Below, in pieces: positions 29,801 to 39,968 of a DNA stretch of 64,000 nucleotides. Where the stretch lies: positions 46,949 through 110,948 of the forward strand of contig NZ_JAIVLB010000004.1 in the NCBI RefSeq assembly GCF_020524495.1, given 5' to 3'. The position numbers and the translations under genes were made by a program. Position 1 is the stretch's first letter, and every line of letters starts with the position of its first letter. This stretch comes from Bacillus stratosphericus (GTDB lineage: Bacteria; Bacillota; Bacilli; Bacillales; Bacillaceae). The notes beneath the pieces were generated by a model, which did no database searches, was not told the origin of the DNA, and saw only the letters and a list, made by a program, of their open reading frames with translations.

Positions 29801-30997
29801 ATGATCGCATTGATCATTCTACTCGTATTCATTGCCATCGTACTACTTGTGATTTTGGACCTTTATATGGGCAAAAAATATTTTTCTACCCATGCTTTCG
29901 AACGGACTTTTGACCAAACAAGTGGCGATGCAGTCTTTTATCATGATGGCGAACCACTTTTTGATCAGCTGCTCATGGATATTCAGCAAGCCTCTTCTTC
30001 TATTCATATGATGTTCTTTATTGTAAAGAACGACAAGATTGGGCAAAGAATTTTACATGCACTTAAAGCCAAAGCGGAGCAAGGCGTTTCTGTCTTTTTG
30101 CTAACCGATCGATTAGGCTCCTATCCATTTGATCAAAAGTCGATCCACATGCTAGAAAAAAGCGGCATACAATTTTACTTTTTAAATAAACCTCGTTTTC
30201 CTTTTTGGATTTATCGTTTAAACATGAGAAATCACCGTAAGATTACGGTCATTGATGGGAAAATTGGCTATATTGGCGGGTTTAATATTGGCGATGAATA
30301 TATAGGGAAAAAGGGCAGATTTGGCATTTGGAAAGACTATCACCTGCGAATGACAGGACAGGTTGTTGCAGACCTCCAGCATGTGTTCCTCAATGATTTG
30401 TACCGGGGATCTGGCATTCACCAGCTACAATACGAGGTTTTTCCTGCACTAGAACCGGGAACATTACAATGCACAACACGTGCGACGGCTGGATTTTCTT
30501 TAGAAAGCTTATTTCTCCAAGATATTCAGCAGGCTAGGCAGCAGATCATCATCTGTACACCTTATTTTATTCCATCTGCCCCTCTTCTCAAGGCTCTCCT
30601 TGAGGCGCGCAGGCGAGGCGTCACTATCGAAATCATCATCCCAATGAAGGCGGATCATCCTCTTGTCAAAGAGGCTGGATTTCATTATTTGAAGGATCTG
30701 ATTGCTGCTGGCTGTCTTGTGTATCGATTTTATAAAGGGTTTTATCATTCGAAAGCCATTCTCATTGATCATAGACGCTGCATCATCAGTACGGCGAATT
30801 TTGATAAGCGCAGCTTGTTTTTAAATGAAGAAGTAGATGTAGCCATTGAAGATGCAGCCTTTACAGCTCACGTGGAGAAAAAGATCCGTGAACACATTGA
30901 AGTTTCTGAGCTCATGACATATGAGAAATACAAACAGCGTCCTCTTAAGATGCGGCCGCTCGAGTGGATTGGCGTCATGTTTTCTTATTTTTTATAA
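29801..30997 (+). CDS. clsB: Minor cardiolipin synthase ClsB (YwjE)
   Basis: 398 residues, phospholipase D superfamily. One N-terminal membrane helix (about 1-18) and two HKD motifs: NHRKITVIDGKIGYIGG and HSKAILIDHRRCIIST. It makes cardiolipin from phosphatidylglycerol at the membrane. The ATG at 29801 has AAAGGAGGAAC upstream; an in-frame start at 29726 overlaps the FadR box and is unlikely. Divergent from fadF and 12 bases upstream of uvsE, as in B. subtilis. Confidence 0.9.
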   Translation: MIALIILLVFIAIVLLVILDLYMGKKYFSTHAFERTFDQTSGDAVFYHDGEPLFDQLLMDIQQASSSIHMMFFIVKNDKIGQRILHALKAKAEQGVSVFLLTDRLGSYPFDQKSIHMLEKSGIQFYFLNKPRFPFWIYRLNMRNHRKITVIDGKIGYIGGFNIGDEYIGKKGRFGIWKDYHLRMTGQVVADLQHVFLNDLYRGSGIHQLQYEVFPALEPGTLQCTTRATAGFSLESLFLQDIQQARQQIIICTPYFIPSAPLLKALLEARRRGVTIEIIIPMKADHPLVKEAGFHYLKDLIAAGCLVYRFYKGFYHSKAILIDHRRCIISTANFDKRSLFLNEEVDVAIEDAAFTAHVEKKIREHIEVSELMTYEKYKQRPLKMRPLEWIGVMFSYFL

Positions 30998-31009
30998 AGG
31001 AGATGACCT

Positions 31010-31972
31010 ATGCGCTATCGATTTGGTTATGTATCCAATGCCATGACCTTGTGGGAAGCTTCTCCTGCCAAGTCGCTGACCTTTGCAAGATACAGCAAGC
31101 TCTCAAAGGAAGACAGAGAGCAGGCTTTGTTACGAACAACGAAGGCCAATCTCGTCAATACGCTAAGAACGCTTTATTTTGCCATTGCTCATGATATTTC
31201 GCTTTACCGTTTTTCCAGCTCAATTGTTTCGCTGGCAACCCATCCTGAGGTTCGATGGGACTTTGTGACACCCTTTCGCAACGAGTTTGTTGAGATTGGC
31301 CAATTGGTTAAACGGCATGGATTAAGAGTGAGCTTTCACCCCAATCAATTCACCTTATTTACAAGCCCAAAGCCCTCTATCACAGAGAATGCCGTGATTG
31401 ATATGACGTACCATTTTCAGATGCTTGAGGCGATGAATCTTGAAGAGGAAGGCTATATAAATATTCATGTGGGTGGTGCATACGGAGATAAGGAATCGGC
31501 TCTTGCCCGCTTTGATGAAAATATCAAACAGCTTCCTTCCCATATCAAGAAGAGAATGACTCTTGAAAATGATGATAAAACGTATACGTCATTAGAAACA
31601 CTCGGTGTATGCGAAAAGCACGACATTCCATTTGTTTTTGATTACCATCATCACGTCGCAAACAAAGATGACGATGCCACGCTTGAGGACATCCTGCCAA
31701 GAATGTTCGACACTTGGGCAAGCACCGGCATTCCGCCTAAAATTCATTTGTCCTCACCAAAATCAGAAAAGGCCATACGGAGCCATGCGGATAATGTGGA
31801 CATATCCTTTGTCTTACCGCTTTTTCAAGCATTAAAGCCGTTCGGGCGTGATGTGGATTTTATGATTGAGGCGAAGTTAAAAGATCAAGCACTACTCCGC
31901 CTTGTCAAAGAGCTGTCTGCCATTAGAGGGAATCGGCGAACGGGTGGAGGGACCATTGTTTGGAAACCATAG
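31010..31972 (+). CDS. uvsE: UV damage endonuclease UvsE
   Basis: 320 residues of the UVDE family, a TIM-barrel metalloenzyme that nicks DNA 5' to UV photoproducts. Conserved features are RFGYVSNA at the start, [33 protein letters not shown] and KIHLSSPK, which hold the metal ligands. It follows clsB by 12 bases behind AAAGGAGATG. In B. subtilis (ywjD) it is linked to spore UV resistance. Confidence 0.92.
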   Translation: MRYRFGYVSNAMTLWEASPAKSLTFARYSKLSKEDREQALLRTTKANLVNTLRTLYFAIAHDISLYRFSSSIVSLATHPEVRWDFVTPFRNEFVEIGQLVKRHGLRVSFHPNQFTLFTSPKPSITENAVIDMTYHFQMLEAMNLEEEGYINIHVGGAYGDKESALARFDENIKQLPSHIKKRMTLENDDKTYTSLETLGVCEKHDIPFVFDYHHHVANKDDDATLEDILPRMFDTWASTGIPPKIHLSSPKSEKAIRSHADNVDISFVLPLFQALKPFGRDVDFMIEAKLKDQALLRLVKELSAIRGNRRTGGGTIVWKP

Positions 31973-31980
31973 AGAAAGGT

Positions 31981-32004
31981 TTATCCCTGTGCAAACAGGG
32001 ATAA
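31981..32004 (+). terminator. Hairpin after uvsE
   Basis: TTATCCCTG and CAGGGATAA form a 9-bp perfect stem with loop TGCAAA eight bases after the uvsE stop. The downstream T content is low, so efficiency is doubtful. Confidence 0.5.
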
Positions 32005-32045
32005 CAAAGCTATTATGAGAAAGTAATGAACAGGAGGATATGAAG

Positions 32046-32285
32046 ATGTCTCAAATCTATTCAATCCGAATTCAAGTGCCAACAGGCTCAGCATCGATTA
32101 TATGTGTATTCAAAAAAACAATGTCAACATTAAGAATATCATAGAGCTAGAAACCTTCAGACTCACTCATTTAGAGTCATACTACTTAAATATGGTAGAG
32201 GGGAAAAGGCACAGGACCTTCTTCAACTGCTTTCAGAATGGACAAGGAGCTACCATAATTTTTATTTTAGCTCTTTTTCTTATAT
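32046..32285 (+). pseudogene. ywjC: Frameshifted remnant of a small gene at the ywjC position
   Basis: AGGAGGATATGAAG precedes an ATG whose frame reads MSQIYSIRIQVPTGSASI and stops at 32144. The second frame continues plausibly from about 32100 (QKNNVNIKNIIELETFRLTH), and the third frame from about 32200 (AQDLLQLLSEWTRSYHNFYF). Two frameshifts in a product of about 80-90 residues therefore seem likely. Only its position after uvsE suggests ywjC. The function is unknown. Confidence 0.45.
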
Positions 32286-33279
32286 CAACGCTTCTGTCAG
32301 CCAAACCTCGCATGACGTTGCATCCATTTTCACTTGTGTACCGATTGGCATAGTGAGCATCGGGTGGGTATGGGCACAGTCAAACTCCGCGATGAGCGGC
32401 CTCTTTGTATCTCCCAGCACTTCAAGTAAAAGATCGTGCGGTTTTTTGCCCGTTCCTTCATCATCAAACAGCTCATGTTTCCCTAAGAGGATACCAGATA
32501 CCCGTTCAAACACACCATTTACCTTTAAAAGAGAGAAGTTTTTTTCGACAATCGAGGCGGTTTTCATGCTATCCTCAATGAGAAGGATATCACCCTTTTT
32601 AACTTGAGGCATGAATTCACTTCCCCATATGCCGTACATGGCATTTAAGTTCCCGCCGATCAGTCTGCCTTCTGCCTGCCCTTCTATGAAGCACATCCAA
32701 TCGTTTGGACGTTTTTCTTTGTCTCGTATTTTCTCTTCCCAGTTGATCCGTTCATCAGTCCAAAAGGGCGGCTTTTTCACCTGATATGGGGTGGACTGCG
32801 GATGAATGAGAATGTCCTCGAAAGATTGATATGTATGATTGACAAATGGTTCAAACTCTCCAAAAGACGGCACAAGCGCAGGTCCGTAAAAAACAGGCAG
32901 ACCCGTTTTTTCATAAGCCGCTAAAAGAATCGCCGTCGCATCTGAATAACCAATCATGAATTTCGGATGCTTGTTCAGCAGCTCAAAATGGAGATAAGGC
33001 AGCAAACTATTCGAGTTCGTCCCGCCAATCATCGACATGATGCAGGACAAATCCTCTCTCGCCATCAGCTCATTCAGCTCAGCTGCTCTTTCTTGAATCG
33101 TACCCGAACGATAGTGATCCTCTTTCCCTGTTAATGATCCTGGTACCACAATGAATCCTTTTTGTTCGAGCCATTCCTTCGCCCGCTGATATCTAATAGG
33201 CGAGGTAGCTGATGCTGGACTTGAGGGAGAAAAAATGCCGATCTTATCGCCCTTCTGTAAACGCCGAAGTCCCTTCCAT
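32280..33279 (-). pseudogene. S66-family peptidase (MccF/LD-carboxypeptidase-like) with a 5' frameshift
   Basis: From 33149 downward the frame encodes 289 residues of an S66 serine peptidase: IGGTNSNSLLPYL, the nucleophile motif GYSDAT, GRLIGGNLNAMYG and the C-terminal CAHTHPMLTMPIG with the catalytic His. The same frame continues upstream (KGDKIGIFSPSSPASATSP) but reaches a stop without a start. An ATG at 33279 with AGGAAGG upstream is one base out of frame; removing one G from GGG at the fourth to sixth codons would give the normal start MEGLRRLQKGDK. Either a true frameshift or a sequencing slip. Confidence 0.75.
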
Positions 33280-33346
33280 CAGATCCTTCCTACACAAGTT
33301 TTTTATATCCTAACAAAAAAAGCCCTTTATCAAAAGGATTTTCTCT

Positions 33347-34140
33347 TCAATGACCAAACTGCGCTTCATGCAGTCTGCTGTAGACGCCGCCCATTTGGAT
33401 TAAATCTTGATGACGGCCTTGTTCTTGGATACCTTCCTCTGTCACAACGATGATACGACTGCGTGTTTGATTGTCGCAAGTCGGTGGGCAATGACCAGTG
33501 TGTCCGTCCGAATGCAAGTTCGCTCGTGCGTCTTGGATCGCTTTTTCTGTTTCTGTATCAAGTGCTGACGTCGCTTCATCTAAAATGATGATCGAAGGAT
33601 TTTTCAGGAACATCCGTGCAATCGACAGGCGCTGCTTTTGACCGCCTGATAGTTTGACCCCGCGCTCTCCAATGACGGTATTTAAACCCTCTGGGAAACG
33701 CTGAACGAGCTCCTCTTAAATGTGCACGTCGTACTGCCTCCCAAATCTGTGCATCGCTTACTTCTAAATCACTGTACGCAATGTTTTCACGAATCGTGCC
33801 TGAGAATAAAAAGAATCCTGCTGCACAATCCCGATCTGCTGTCTTAAAGAAGACAAGGTCATGGACTTTGTGCTCACACCATTAAAGACTGCAAATGGTC
33901 GATTTCACCGCCCCTGAAGGCCCGACAAACGCAACGGTTTCCCCTTGTTTGATCTTCAAATTGATATCCTTTAATACACGACTGCGCTCATCGTAGTCAA
34001 ACGTCAAATATCGATATTCAATTTCACCATGCAGCCCGTATACATCTGAAGCCCCTTCTTTATCCTTGACATCCGGCTCAATTGACCTTGCAGCATAAAC
34101 CATGTACTTGCCAGAAGGACAAACAGGGTCACAAGATGCG
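33347..34140 (-). pseudogene. ywjA: Degraded ABC exporter (YwjA-like)
   Basis: Pieces of one ABC half-transporter lie in order on the minus strand: a short transmembrane piece near 34140 (THLVTLFVLLAST), a Walker A region at 33882-34103 whose motif is GPSGAVKST (the invariant Gly before Lys changed to Val), then [28 protein letters not shown], and finally [16 protein letters not shown] with an out-of-frame section that reads correctly as [13 protein letters not shown] in another frame. Several frameshifts and loss of most of the membrane domain make it non-functional. In B. subtilis ywjA lies beside clsC. Confidence 0.85.
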
Positions 34141-34189
34141 TTAAAATATAACTGATCGATCTATTGACCGAATTTCAATAGCACACGCA

Positions 34190-35692
34190 TCACAATACAC
34201 CTGAAAACAACCGGGCAAACGATTCCTTCAAACGCTCTTTTAAACCCCTTTTATAAAAATGAACCGGTCTCATCTGCTCACATTCCTTTATATCTTCCTC
34301 ATAATGGGCCATCAATTGCTCGATTGGCTTCTTCGCCGCTGTAAAGACATTGACCTCAAAATTGAGCTGAAAGCTTCTCATATCGACATTCGCTGTGCCG
34401 ACCGAGGCAAGCTCTCCATCTGCGATCATGACTTTTTGATGCATAAAGCCTTTTTGATAATGATACACCTTGATACCCTCTTTCAGAAGCTCATCAAAAT
34501 AGGACCGTGTGGCGTATTGCGTGAGAAAGCCGTCATTTGTCTCAGGCACCATCACACGCACATCAACCCCTCTGGTGACAGCAATTTTTAACGCTGTGCG
34601 AATCGACTCATTTGGCACAAAATACGGTGTCGCAATCCAGACTAATTGTTTCGCATTTGAAATGAGTGCATCATATAAATCACTCATACTTTCCTTCATA
34701 TCAGGTCCAGTTGGGACGACCTGAATAACATCTTCTCCTGTAACAGGGTGCGGCGTATAGTATTTCGGGTCATCAATTAACACTTCATCTGATACATACT
34801 CCCAGTCCAGCATAAAAATGGAGTGAAGCCTCTGAACCGCTTCACCCTTTAACATCGCATGCGTATCTCGCCAAAAGCCGATGTTTTCATCTCGTCCGGC
34901 ATATTCCTTCCCAACATTTAACCCGCCGACAAATCCCGTTGCCCCATCAATAATCACGATTTTTCGATGATTTCGGAAATTGAATTTTTGATTAAAGAAT
35001 CCATATTTTAAAGGCAAAAAGGGAGCGACTTTTACACCTGCCTGCTTTAACCGTTTAATATCTTTACGGGAGAAGCGAATGCTGCCTACCGCATCATATA
35101 TGAAGCGAACATCTACGCCTTCCTTGACTTTTTCAATCAGAATCTCCATCATCCGGTGACCGAGAAAATCAGATTTGAACATGTAATATTCAATATGAAT
35201 GAACCTTTTTGCCTTTTTTAACTCCTCAAAAATCCGGGGAAAGGTTTCCTCCCCATTCTTTAAAATCTCCATATCACTATTTGTATTCACATGCATCCCT
35301 GTCGCCTTTTCGGTGTATTGAAAAAAAGCACGCTGGTTATCGGTTAAACATGTTTCATCCGGCTTGCTCTCAAGCTCTGATATTCTGCGCAATTTTTCAC
35401 GGTTATACATTCTCTTTGATTTGAACAAATGACCTTTTATGTAGAGCTGCCCTGAGAACAAATAAAACATATAGCCGATGATTGGGAAAAAAATCAGCAC
35501 ATACATCCATAACAATGTGTGCTGTGATGTCCGGTTCTCTAGCATCAGTGAGATAATACTAAACAAAATAATGGCGATATAACTAGCTACGTACAACTGG
35601 AAAGCCCAAGCTGGCACCGGCCACCAATACACCACATATGCCCCGAATATCATGAAATATAAAAATAAAAATTCCAGTCTCCTCTTTTTCAC
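34190..35692 (-). CDS. clsC: Cardiolipin synthase ClsC (YwiE)
   Basis: 500 residues. Two N-terminal membrane helices and a PLDc_N-type segment (to about 70) precede two HKD motifs: NHRKIVIIDGATGFVGG and MHQKVMIADGELASVGT. It condenses phosphatidylglycerol to cardiolipin. Length and position next to the ywjA remnant point to ywiE rather than the main synthase clsA. It appears intact although its neighbours are decayed. Confidence 0.88.
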   Translation of the reverse strand: MKKRRLEFLFLYFMIFGAYVVYWWPVPAWAFQLYVASYIAIILFSIISLMLENRTSQHTLLWMYVLIFFPIIGYMFYLFSGQLYIKGHLFKSKRMYNREKLRRISELESKPDETCLTDNQRAFFQYTEKATGMHVNTNSDMEILKNGEETFPRIFEELKKAKRFIHIEYYMFKSDFLGHRMMEILIEKVKEGVDVRFIYDAVGSIRFSRKDIKRLKQAGVKVAPFLPLKYGFFNQKFNFRNHRKIVIIDGATGFVGGLNVGKEYAGRDENIGFWRDTHAMLKGEAVQRLHSIFMLDWEYVSDEVLIDDPKYYTPHPVTGEDVIQVVPTGPDMKESMSDLYDALISNAKQLVWIATPYFVPNESIRTALKIAVTRGVDVRVMVPETNDGFLTQYATRSYFDELLKEGIKVYHYQKGFMHQKVMIADGELASVGTANVDMRSFQLNFEVNVFTAAKKPIEQLMAHYEEDIKECEQMRPVHFYKRGLKERLKESFARLFSGVL

Positions 35693-35847
35693 ATTCTCGC
35701 CCTCATTCGTTCTGTCTTTTTCTCTTCCATACCCTTTGCAGAGTTTGTATGAAACGCACGGTCTACTGCTTTCTTCTAGCTTTTACAGACTGGAGCGAAT
35801 TAATCCGATATAATGGAGAAATATGTGATGGAAAGGAAGAATTGCTT

Positions 35848-36265
35848 ATGCGTACACCATCTCCTTTAAAAAGAACGATCATCTTCATGTCATCGCCCCA
35901 AGCCGAAGTGCGAGTATTTTATCAAAAGAAGGAATCTCTCAGGCCAAAAACCGTTTAGAGTCTTTAGGCTTCACTGTCTCTTTTGGAAAACACGTGTTTG
36001 AATGTGATCTTCATTCCTCATCGTCCATTGAACACCGTATTTCTGATCTACATGAGGCGTTCTCACATGATGAAGTTGACGGCATTTTGACAGCAATCGG
36101 CGACTTTAATTGCAATGAGCTTTTGCCTTATATGGATTATGATTTGATCCGTCAGCACCCAAAAGTTCTTTGCGGCTACAGTGATATCACAGCACTCGCC
36201 AACGCCATTACTGCCAAATGTGATATGGTGACGTATTCAGGTCCTCATTTCTACAGCCTTCTGTT
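35848..36265 (+). pseudogene. Truncated second S66-family peptidase
   Basis: An ATG at 35848 behind GGAAAGGAAG starts MRTPSPLKR; the following frame reads KNDHLHVIAPSRSASILSKEG, and from about 35994 VFECDLHSSSSIEHRI, ILTAIGDFNCNELLPYMDYD and the nucleophile motif GYSDITAL. There is thus one frameshift near 35875, and the protein is cut off after TYSGPHF, losing the Glu and His of the triad. It resembles YocD/MccF rather than a copy of the minus-strand S66 gene at 32-33 kb. Confidence 0.75.
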
Positions 36266-36420
36266 TGACTTCAACTGGATAACTCACTCTTGTCCCCATA
36301 GAAAAAACACCTCCATGTTTTATTTCGGATCACAACGGTCCGTTTTCAAACTTGAAGGTGTTTTTTATTTGTCTCATCTTAGGGGGTCAGTCCCAAATGA
36401 GGTGCTTTTTTGTATGACAT
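36266..36420. mobile_element. Possible insertion-sequence remnant
   Basis: Right where the S66 gene breaks off, the sequence holds AAAAAACACCT and AGGTGTTTTTT about 60 bases apart in inverted orientation, followed by GGGGGTCAGTCCC. Such a tail resembles the ends and terminator of transposase genes, but no transposase coding is left. The assignment is tentative; a plain terminator hairpin is the alternative. Confidence 0.3.
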
Positions 36421-36574
36421 GATCGAATTTAAAAATATTTTTAAAAAATTGATCAAACCTTCACCCCCCCCTCGTTAAGATGTCACAACGAAAAGAGAGG
36501 AGGCAAAAACATGTTTTGAGATGTCCTCAGCCAATTATTCGATTCTATTTCTAACATTATTAATATGTTCAAAA
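36421..36574. other. Gene-free stretch before argS terminator
   Basis: A good ribosome binding site (GAGAGGAGGC) lies six bases before ATG TTT TGA near 36511, so a coding region appears to have been lost here. Nothing else is recognised. B. subtilis carries the nar, fnr and alb genes in this interval. Confidence 0.4.
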
Positions 36575-36600
36575 CCCGCTGTCTTTAAAAGATAGCGGGG
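36575..36600 (-). terminator. Terminator of ywiB-argS
   Basis: CCCGCT and AGCGGG, extended through TCTTT / AAAGA, form a long stem; GTTTTGAAC follows on the minus strand, 16 bases after the argS stop. Confidence 0.75.
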
Positions 36601-36615
36601 CTTTCATAGTTATAG

Positions 36616-38289
36616 TTACATCTTTTCCGGTGCAGATACGCCAATTAGTTTTAATGCGTTGGCTAGCGTAATTTGTGTTGCTTTCATGAGTGATAGACGG
36701 GCTGTTGTTTTTGTTTCGTTTTCTACATCAATAACCTTCTCAGCATTGTAGAAGCTGTGAAGGGCTGATGCAAGGTCATAAATATAGTTGGTGACGCGGT
36801 GCGGAATACGCTTTTCAGCCGCTTCTGCTACTACCTCTGGGAAGCTACCAATGATTTTCAGAAGATCGTATTCTTTTTCCGACTGAATGTGAGAGAAATC
36901 TGCTTTCTCAAGGTTCGGCTCGTAGCCTTTTTCTTCACCTTGACGCAGCATGCTGCAAATTCTCGCATGCGCATATTGTGCATAGTACACAGGGTTTTCG
37001 TTAGACGTAGAAATCGCTAAGTCCAGATCAAAGTCCATATGTGTTGCCGCACTTCTCATCGCAAAGAAATAACGAGTGGCATCTAAGCCTACTTCTTCAA
37101 TCAGATCACGCATGGTGACTGCTTTTCCTGTCCGTTTACTCATCTTCATCTTTTCACCGTTTTTGTATAGGTGAACGAGCTGAATGATTTCGACTTCAAG
37201 CTTGTCTGCTGGATATCCAAGTGCCTGAATCGCCGCTTTCATTCGAGGAATATAGCCGTGATGGTCCGCTCCCCAAATGTTAATTAGCTGGTCAAAGCCT
37301 CTGTCAAGCTTGTCCTTATGGTATGCGATGTCTGGAAGCAAGTACGTGAAGCTGCCGTCTTTTTTAATCAGCACTCGGTCCTTGTCGTCGCCAAAATCAG
37401 TCGAACTTAGCCACGTTGCGCCGTCTGATTCAAAGATATAGCCTTTTTCACGAAGCGCTTCTAGCGTTGGCTCGATTTTTCTGTTTTCATATAAAGATGT
37501 TTCAGAATACCATACATCAAATGGGACACGAAAATTCTCAAGGTCTCCACGTAATTTTTCTAATTCGTATTTCAATCCGTACTCACGGAAGAATTTTAAA
37601 CGCTCTTCTTCTGACTCATGCACGAAACGGTCACCAAATTCATCAGCAAGCTTCTGGCCAATGCCTTTGATATCTTCTCCTCTGTAGCCATCTTCTGGCA
37701 TTTCTTTTTCAAGACCGAGCGTCTCAAAGTAACGCACTTCTACAGATAAAGCCAAATTATTGATCTGATTACCTGCATCATTGATATAGTATTCACGGCT
37801 CACGTCGAACCCTGCTTTATCCAGAATGTTGCAAAGGGAATCACCTACAGCTGCTCCGCGGGCATGTCCAAGGTGAAGGTCACCTGTTGGGTTTGCAGAA
37901 ACGAATTCGACTTGTACCTTCTGACCAGTGCCTGTATTCGTTTCACCATATGCCTCTTTTGCCTCAAGGACAGCTGGGATCAGCTTTGTTAAATACTGAT
38001 TGTTCATATAAAAATTGATGAATCCTGGACCTGCGATATCCAGTTTTTCAATAGAAGCTTTCCCTTTATCAAACGCATTGACAATGTCCTCTGCGATTTG
38101 ACGAGGTGCTTTTTTCGCAATGCGGGCAAGCTGCATCGCCATATTGGTGGAATAATCACCGTGCGTTTTCTCTTTCGGCACTTCCAAAAGGACATCTGGC
38201 ACCTGACTTTCATCAGCAAGTCCTGCTTTGACGACTGCCGCAATGATTTCTTCTTTTAACGCATCTTTGACCTGTTCTGCGATATTCAT
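36616..38289 (-). CDS. argS: Arginyl-tRNA synthetase
   Basis: 557 residues, class I synthetase. The HIGH motif appears as HLGH in [10 protein letters not shown], and the KMSKS motif as KMSKR. The N-terminal Add-1 domain (about 1-110) and C-terminal anticodon-binding helices (about 440-557, DALRM-like with [19 protein letters not shown]) are complete. The start ATG overlaps the ywiB stop by four bases. Confidence 0.97.
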   Translation of the reverse strand: MNIAEQVKDALKEEIIAAVVKAGLADESQVPDVLLEVPKEKTHGDYSTNMAMQLARIAKKAPRQIAEDIVNAFDKGKASIEKLDIAGPGFINFYMNNQYLTKLIPAVLEAKEAYGETNTGTGQKVQVEFVSANPTGDLHLGHARGAAVGDSLCNILDKAGFDVSREYYINDAGNQINNLALSVEVRYFETLGLEKEMPEDGYRGEDIKGIGQKLADEFGDRFVHESEEERLKFFREYGLKYELEKLRGDLENFRVPFDVWYSETSLYENRKIEPTLEALREKGYIFESDGATWLSSTDFGDDKDRVLIKKDGSFTYLLPDIAYHKDKLDRGFDQLINIWGADHHGYIPRMKAAIQALGYPADKLEVEIIQLVHLYKNGEKMKMSKRTGKAVTMRDLIEEVGLDATRYFFAMRSAATHMDFDLDLAISTSNENPVYYAQYAHARICSMLRQGEEKGYEPNLEKADFSHIQSEKEYDLLKIIGSFPEVVAEAAEKRIPHRVTNYIYDLASALHSFYNAEKVIDVENETKTTARLSLMKATQITLANALKLIGVSAPEKM

Positions 38290-38708
38290 GTACGTAAATC
38301 CTCCTTATACGAAATCGATAATGTATGTAAATGCTTTTGATCTTCACCTGTCAGCATATCGTACGTAATGTGCAGTAAACCGTTGTCCACATCGAGATCA
38401 ATGCTATGTGTATGCACATCGAGCTGAAGTGTGCCGAATGGCATCGTGTAATGTGTCACGGTCGTCTCTCCAATGAGAAAGCGCTGCTTCATTTGAATGG
38501 CACCTGATCTCATAATAAAAATCCCTTTTTCACTTATTTTCACAACGGTTTTTACTTTACCCATTTCATGTTCTTCATGGTAAGTGAGATACGTTTTGTC
38601 ATTCTTCTCTTGGTACGTTCCAGTTGTTCGGAATTCGATCGTTTCAGCCGGCCCCGTCTCTGGTTTCATCACTGACTTTACATGAATTGAAATTTGGTTT
38701 TGTGTCAT
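38286..38708 (-). CDS. ywiB: DUF1934 protein YwiB
   Basis: 140 residues, a predicted all-beta, calycin-like barrel (alternating strands such as [18 protein letters not shown] and [17 protein letters not shown]). It is immediately upstream of argS with a four-base overlap, so the two are co-translated. The function is unknown. Confidence 0.87.
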   Translation of the reverse strand: MTQNQISIHVKSVMKPETGPAETIEFRTTGTYQEKNDKTYLTYHEEHEMGKVKTVVKISEKGIFIMRSGAIQMKQRFLIGETTVTHYTMPFGTLQLDVHTHSIDLDVDNGLLHITYDMLTGEDQKHLHTLSISYKEDLRT

Positions 38709-38745
38709 TTTGCACTTCCTTTGTTAAGACCCGTTTAACTAAAAT

Positions 38746-38751
38746 AGTATA
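38746..38751 (-). promoter_or_regulatory. Extended -10 promoter of ywiB-argS
   Basis: TGGTATACT on the minus strand is an extended -10 element about 38 bases before the ywiB start. No good -35 box is seen 17 bases upstream, as expected for an extended -10 promoter. Confidence 0.5.
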
Positions 38752-39026
38752 CCATATTCACGATTGCCTATCATACCATCATTTCTCACCTTCACTCTCA
38801 TTAAACTTCGTTTTGATCTTCAAACATCACTTTAGAAAAAAAGAAAAATGAAACAGACCAACGATCTCTTCCTTTGTCTCCTTTTTTGAAGCGAAAACAG
38901 ACGGCTCTGTTGCTAGCTCTCTTTTCAGCGTAAGAAAGCCTGCCGCTAACACAATAAAGCGGGAACACCATGAATATAGCAGCAAACATAAGCTGCCTTC
39001 TTTATCTTTTTGTCCAATGCAAAAAA
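38752..39026. other. Gene-free stretch between ywiB and speB
   Basis: Frames of 60-75 codons exist on the minus strand, but they overlap each other, lack ribosome binding sites and look like noise. No structure is recognised apart from the flanking promoter and terminator. Confidence 0.5.
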
Positions 39027-39056
39027 AGAGCTTGTCTACATGAGATGACAAGCTCT
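39027..39056 (-). terminator. Terminator of speB
   Basis: A 10-bp perfect stem (AGAGCTTGTC / GACAAGCTCT) with a ten-base loop is followed on the minus strand by seven T residues, 12 bases after the speB stop. Confidence 0.9.
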
Positions 39057-39068
39057 TCTATCAACATG

Positions 39069-39941
39069 TTATTTCACAAATCCAAGCAACATTTCACGTA
39101 AAAGCTTGCTCGCTGTATTCGCCGTTTGATCAGAGTGATCGTATACAGGCGCTACCTCGACAAGGTCAGCACCAACCACTTGAACATTAGAACCTGCTAT
39201 CGCATGAATGGATGCAAGTAGCTCCTTTGACGTAATACCGCCAGCATCGACCGTTCCAGTACCAGGCGCATGTGCTGGGTCTAGTACATCAATGTCGATC
39301 GTCACATAAACTGGACGGCCTTTCAGCTTTGGCAAAACTTCCTTTAATGGCTCTAGTACTTCAAATTTAGAAATGTGCATGCCCGCTTCTTTTGCCCATT
39401 CAAACTCTTCTTTCATACCAGAACGGATACCGAAGGAGAACACATTTTCAGGTCCAATAAGTCCTGCTACTTTACGAATCGGTGTGGAATGAGATAGCGG
39501 CTCTCCCTCATATTCCTCACGAAGATCCGTATGTGCATCCATATGGATGATGGCCAAATCAGGGTGTTTTTTATGCATCGCACGGAAAACCGGCCAAGAT
39601 ACAAGATGCTCTCCACCCATTCCTAATGGAAATTTCTCTTTTTCTAAAATACTGTCGATATATGCCTCAATTAAATCTAAGCTTTTTTGTGCGTTCCCAA
39701 ATGGAAGTGGAATGTCACCTGCATCAAAGAATGGCACCTCATGCAGCTCACGATCTAAATAAGGACTGTATTCCTCTAAACCGATAGATACTTCACGGAT
39801 GCGGTTCGGGCCAAAACGTGAGCCTGGGCGGTAACTGACCGTCCAATCCATCGGCATACCGTATAAAATGACTTTTGCATCTTCCCATGTAGGCTGACTT
39901 CCAATAAACACTTTACCTGAATAAGCCTCGTCGAATCTCAC
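39069..39941 (-). CDS. speB: Agmatinase
   Basis: 290 residues of the ureohydrolase family. Mn-binding motifs are GGEHLVSWPV, IIHMDAHTDLREEYEG and TIDIDVLDPAHAPGTGTVDAGG. It hydrolyses agmatine to putrescine and urea, giving the substrate for SpeE. It follows speE after a 68-base gap that contains a terminator-like hairpin. Confidence 0.94.
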   Translation of the reverse strand: MRFDEAYSGKVFIGSQPTWEDAKVILYGMPMDWTVSYRPGSRFGPNRIREVSIGLEEYSPYLDRELHEVPFFDAGDIPLPFGNAQKSLDLIEAYIDSILEKEKFPLGMGGEHLVSWPVFRAMHKKHPDLAIIHMDAHTDLREEYEGEPLSHSTPIRKVAGLIGPENVFSFGIRSGMKEEFEWAKEAGMHISKFEVLEPLKEVLPKLKGRPVYVTIDIDVLDPAHAPGTGTVDAGGITSKELLASIHAIAGSNVQVVGADLVEVAPVYDHSDQTANTASKLLREMLLGFVK

Positions 39942-39968
39942 GCAAGATTCCTCCTTTTATGCTCAAAA

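Noticed and set aside
38801..39051. Two overlapping minus-strand frames between ywiB and speB
   Set aside because: They overlap each other in different frames, lack ribosome binding sites and run into the speB terminator; no family resemblance.
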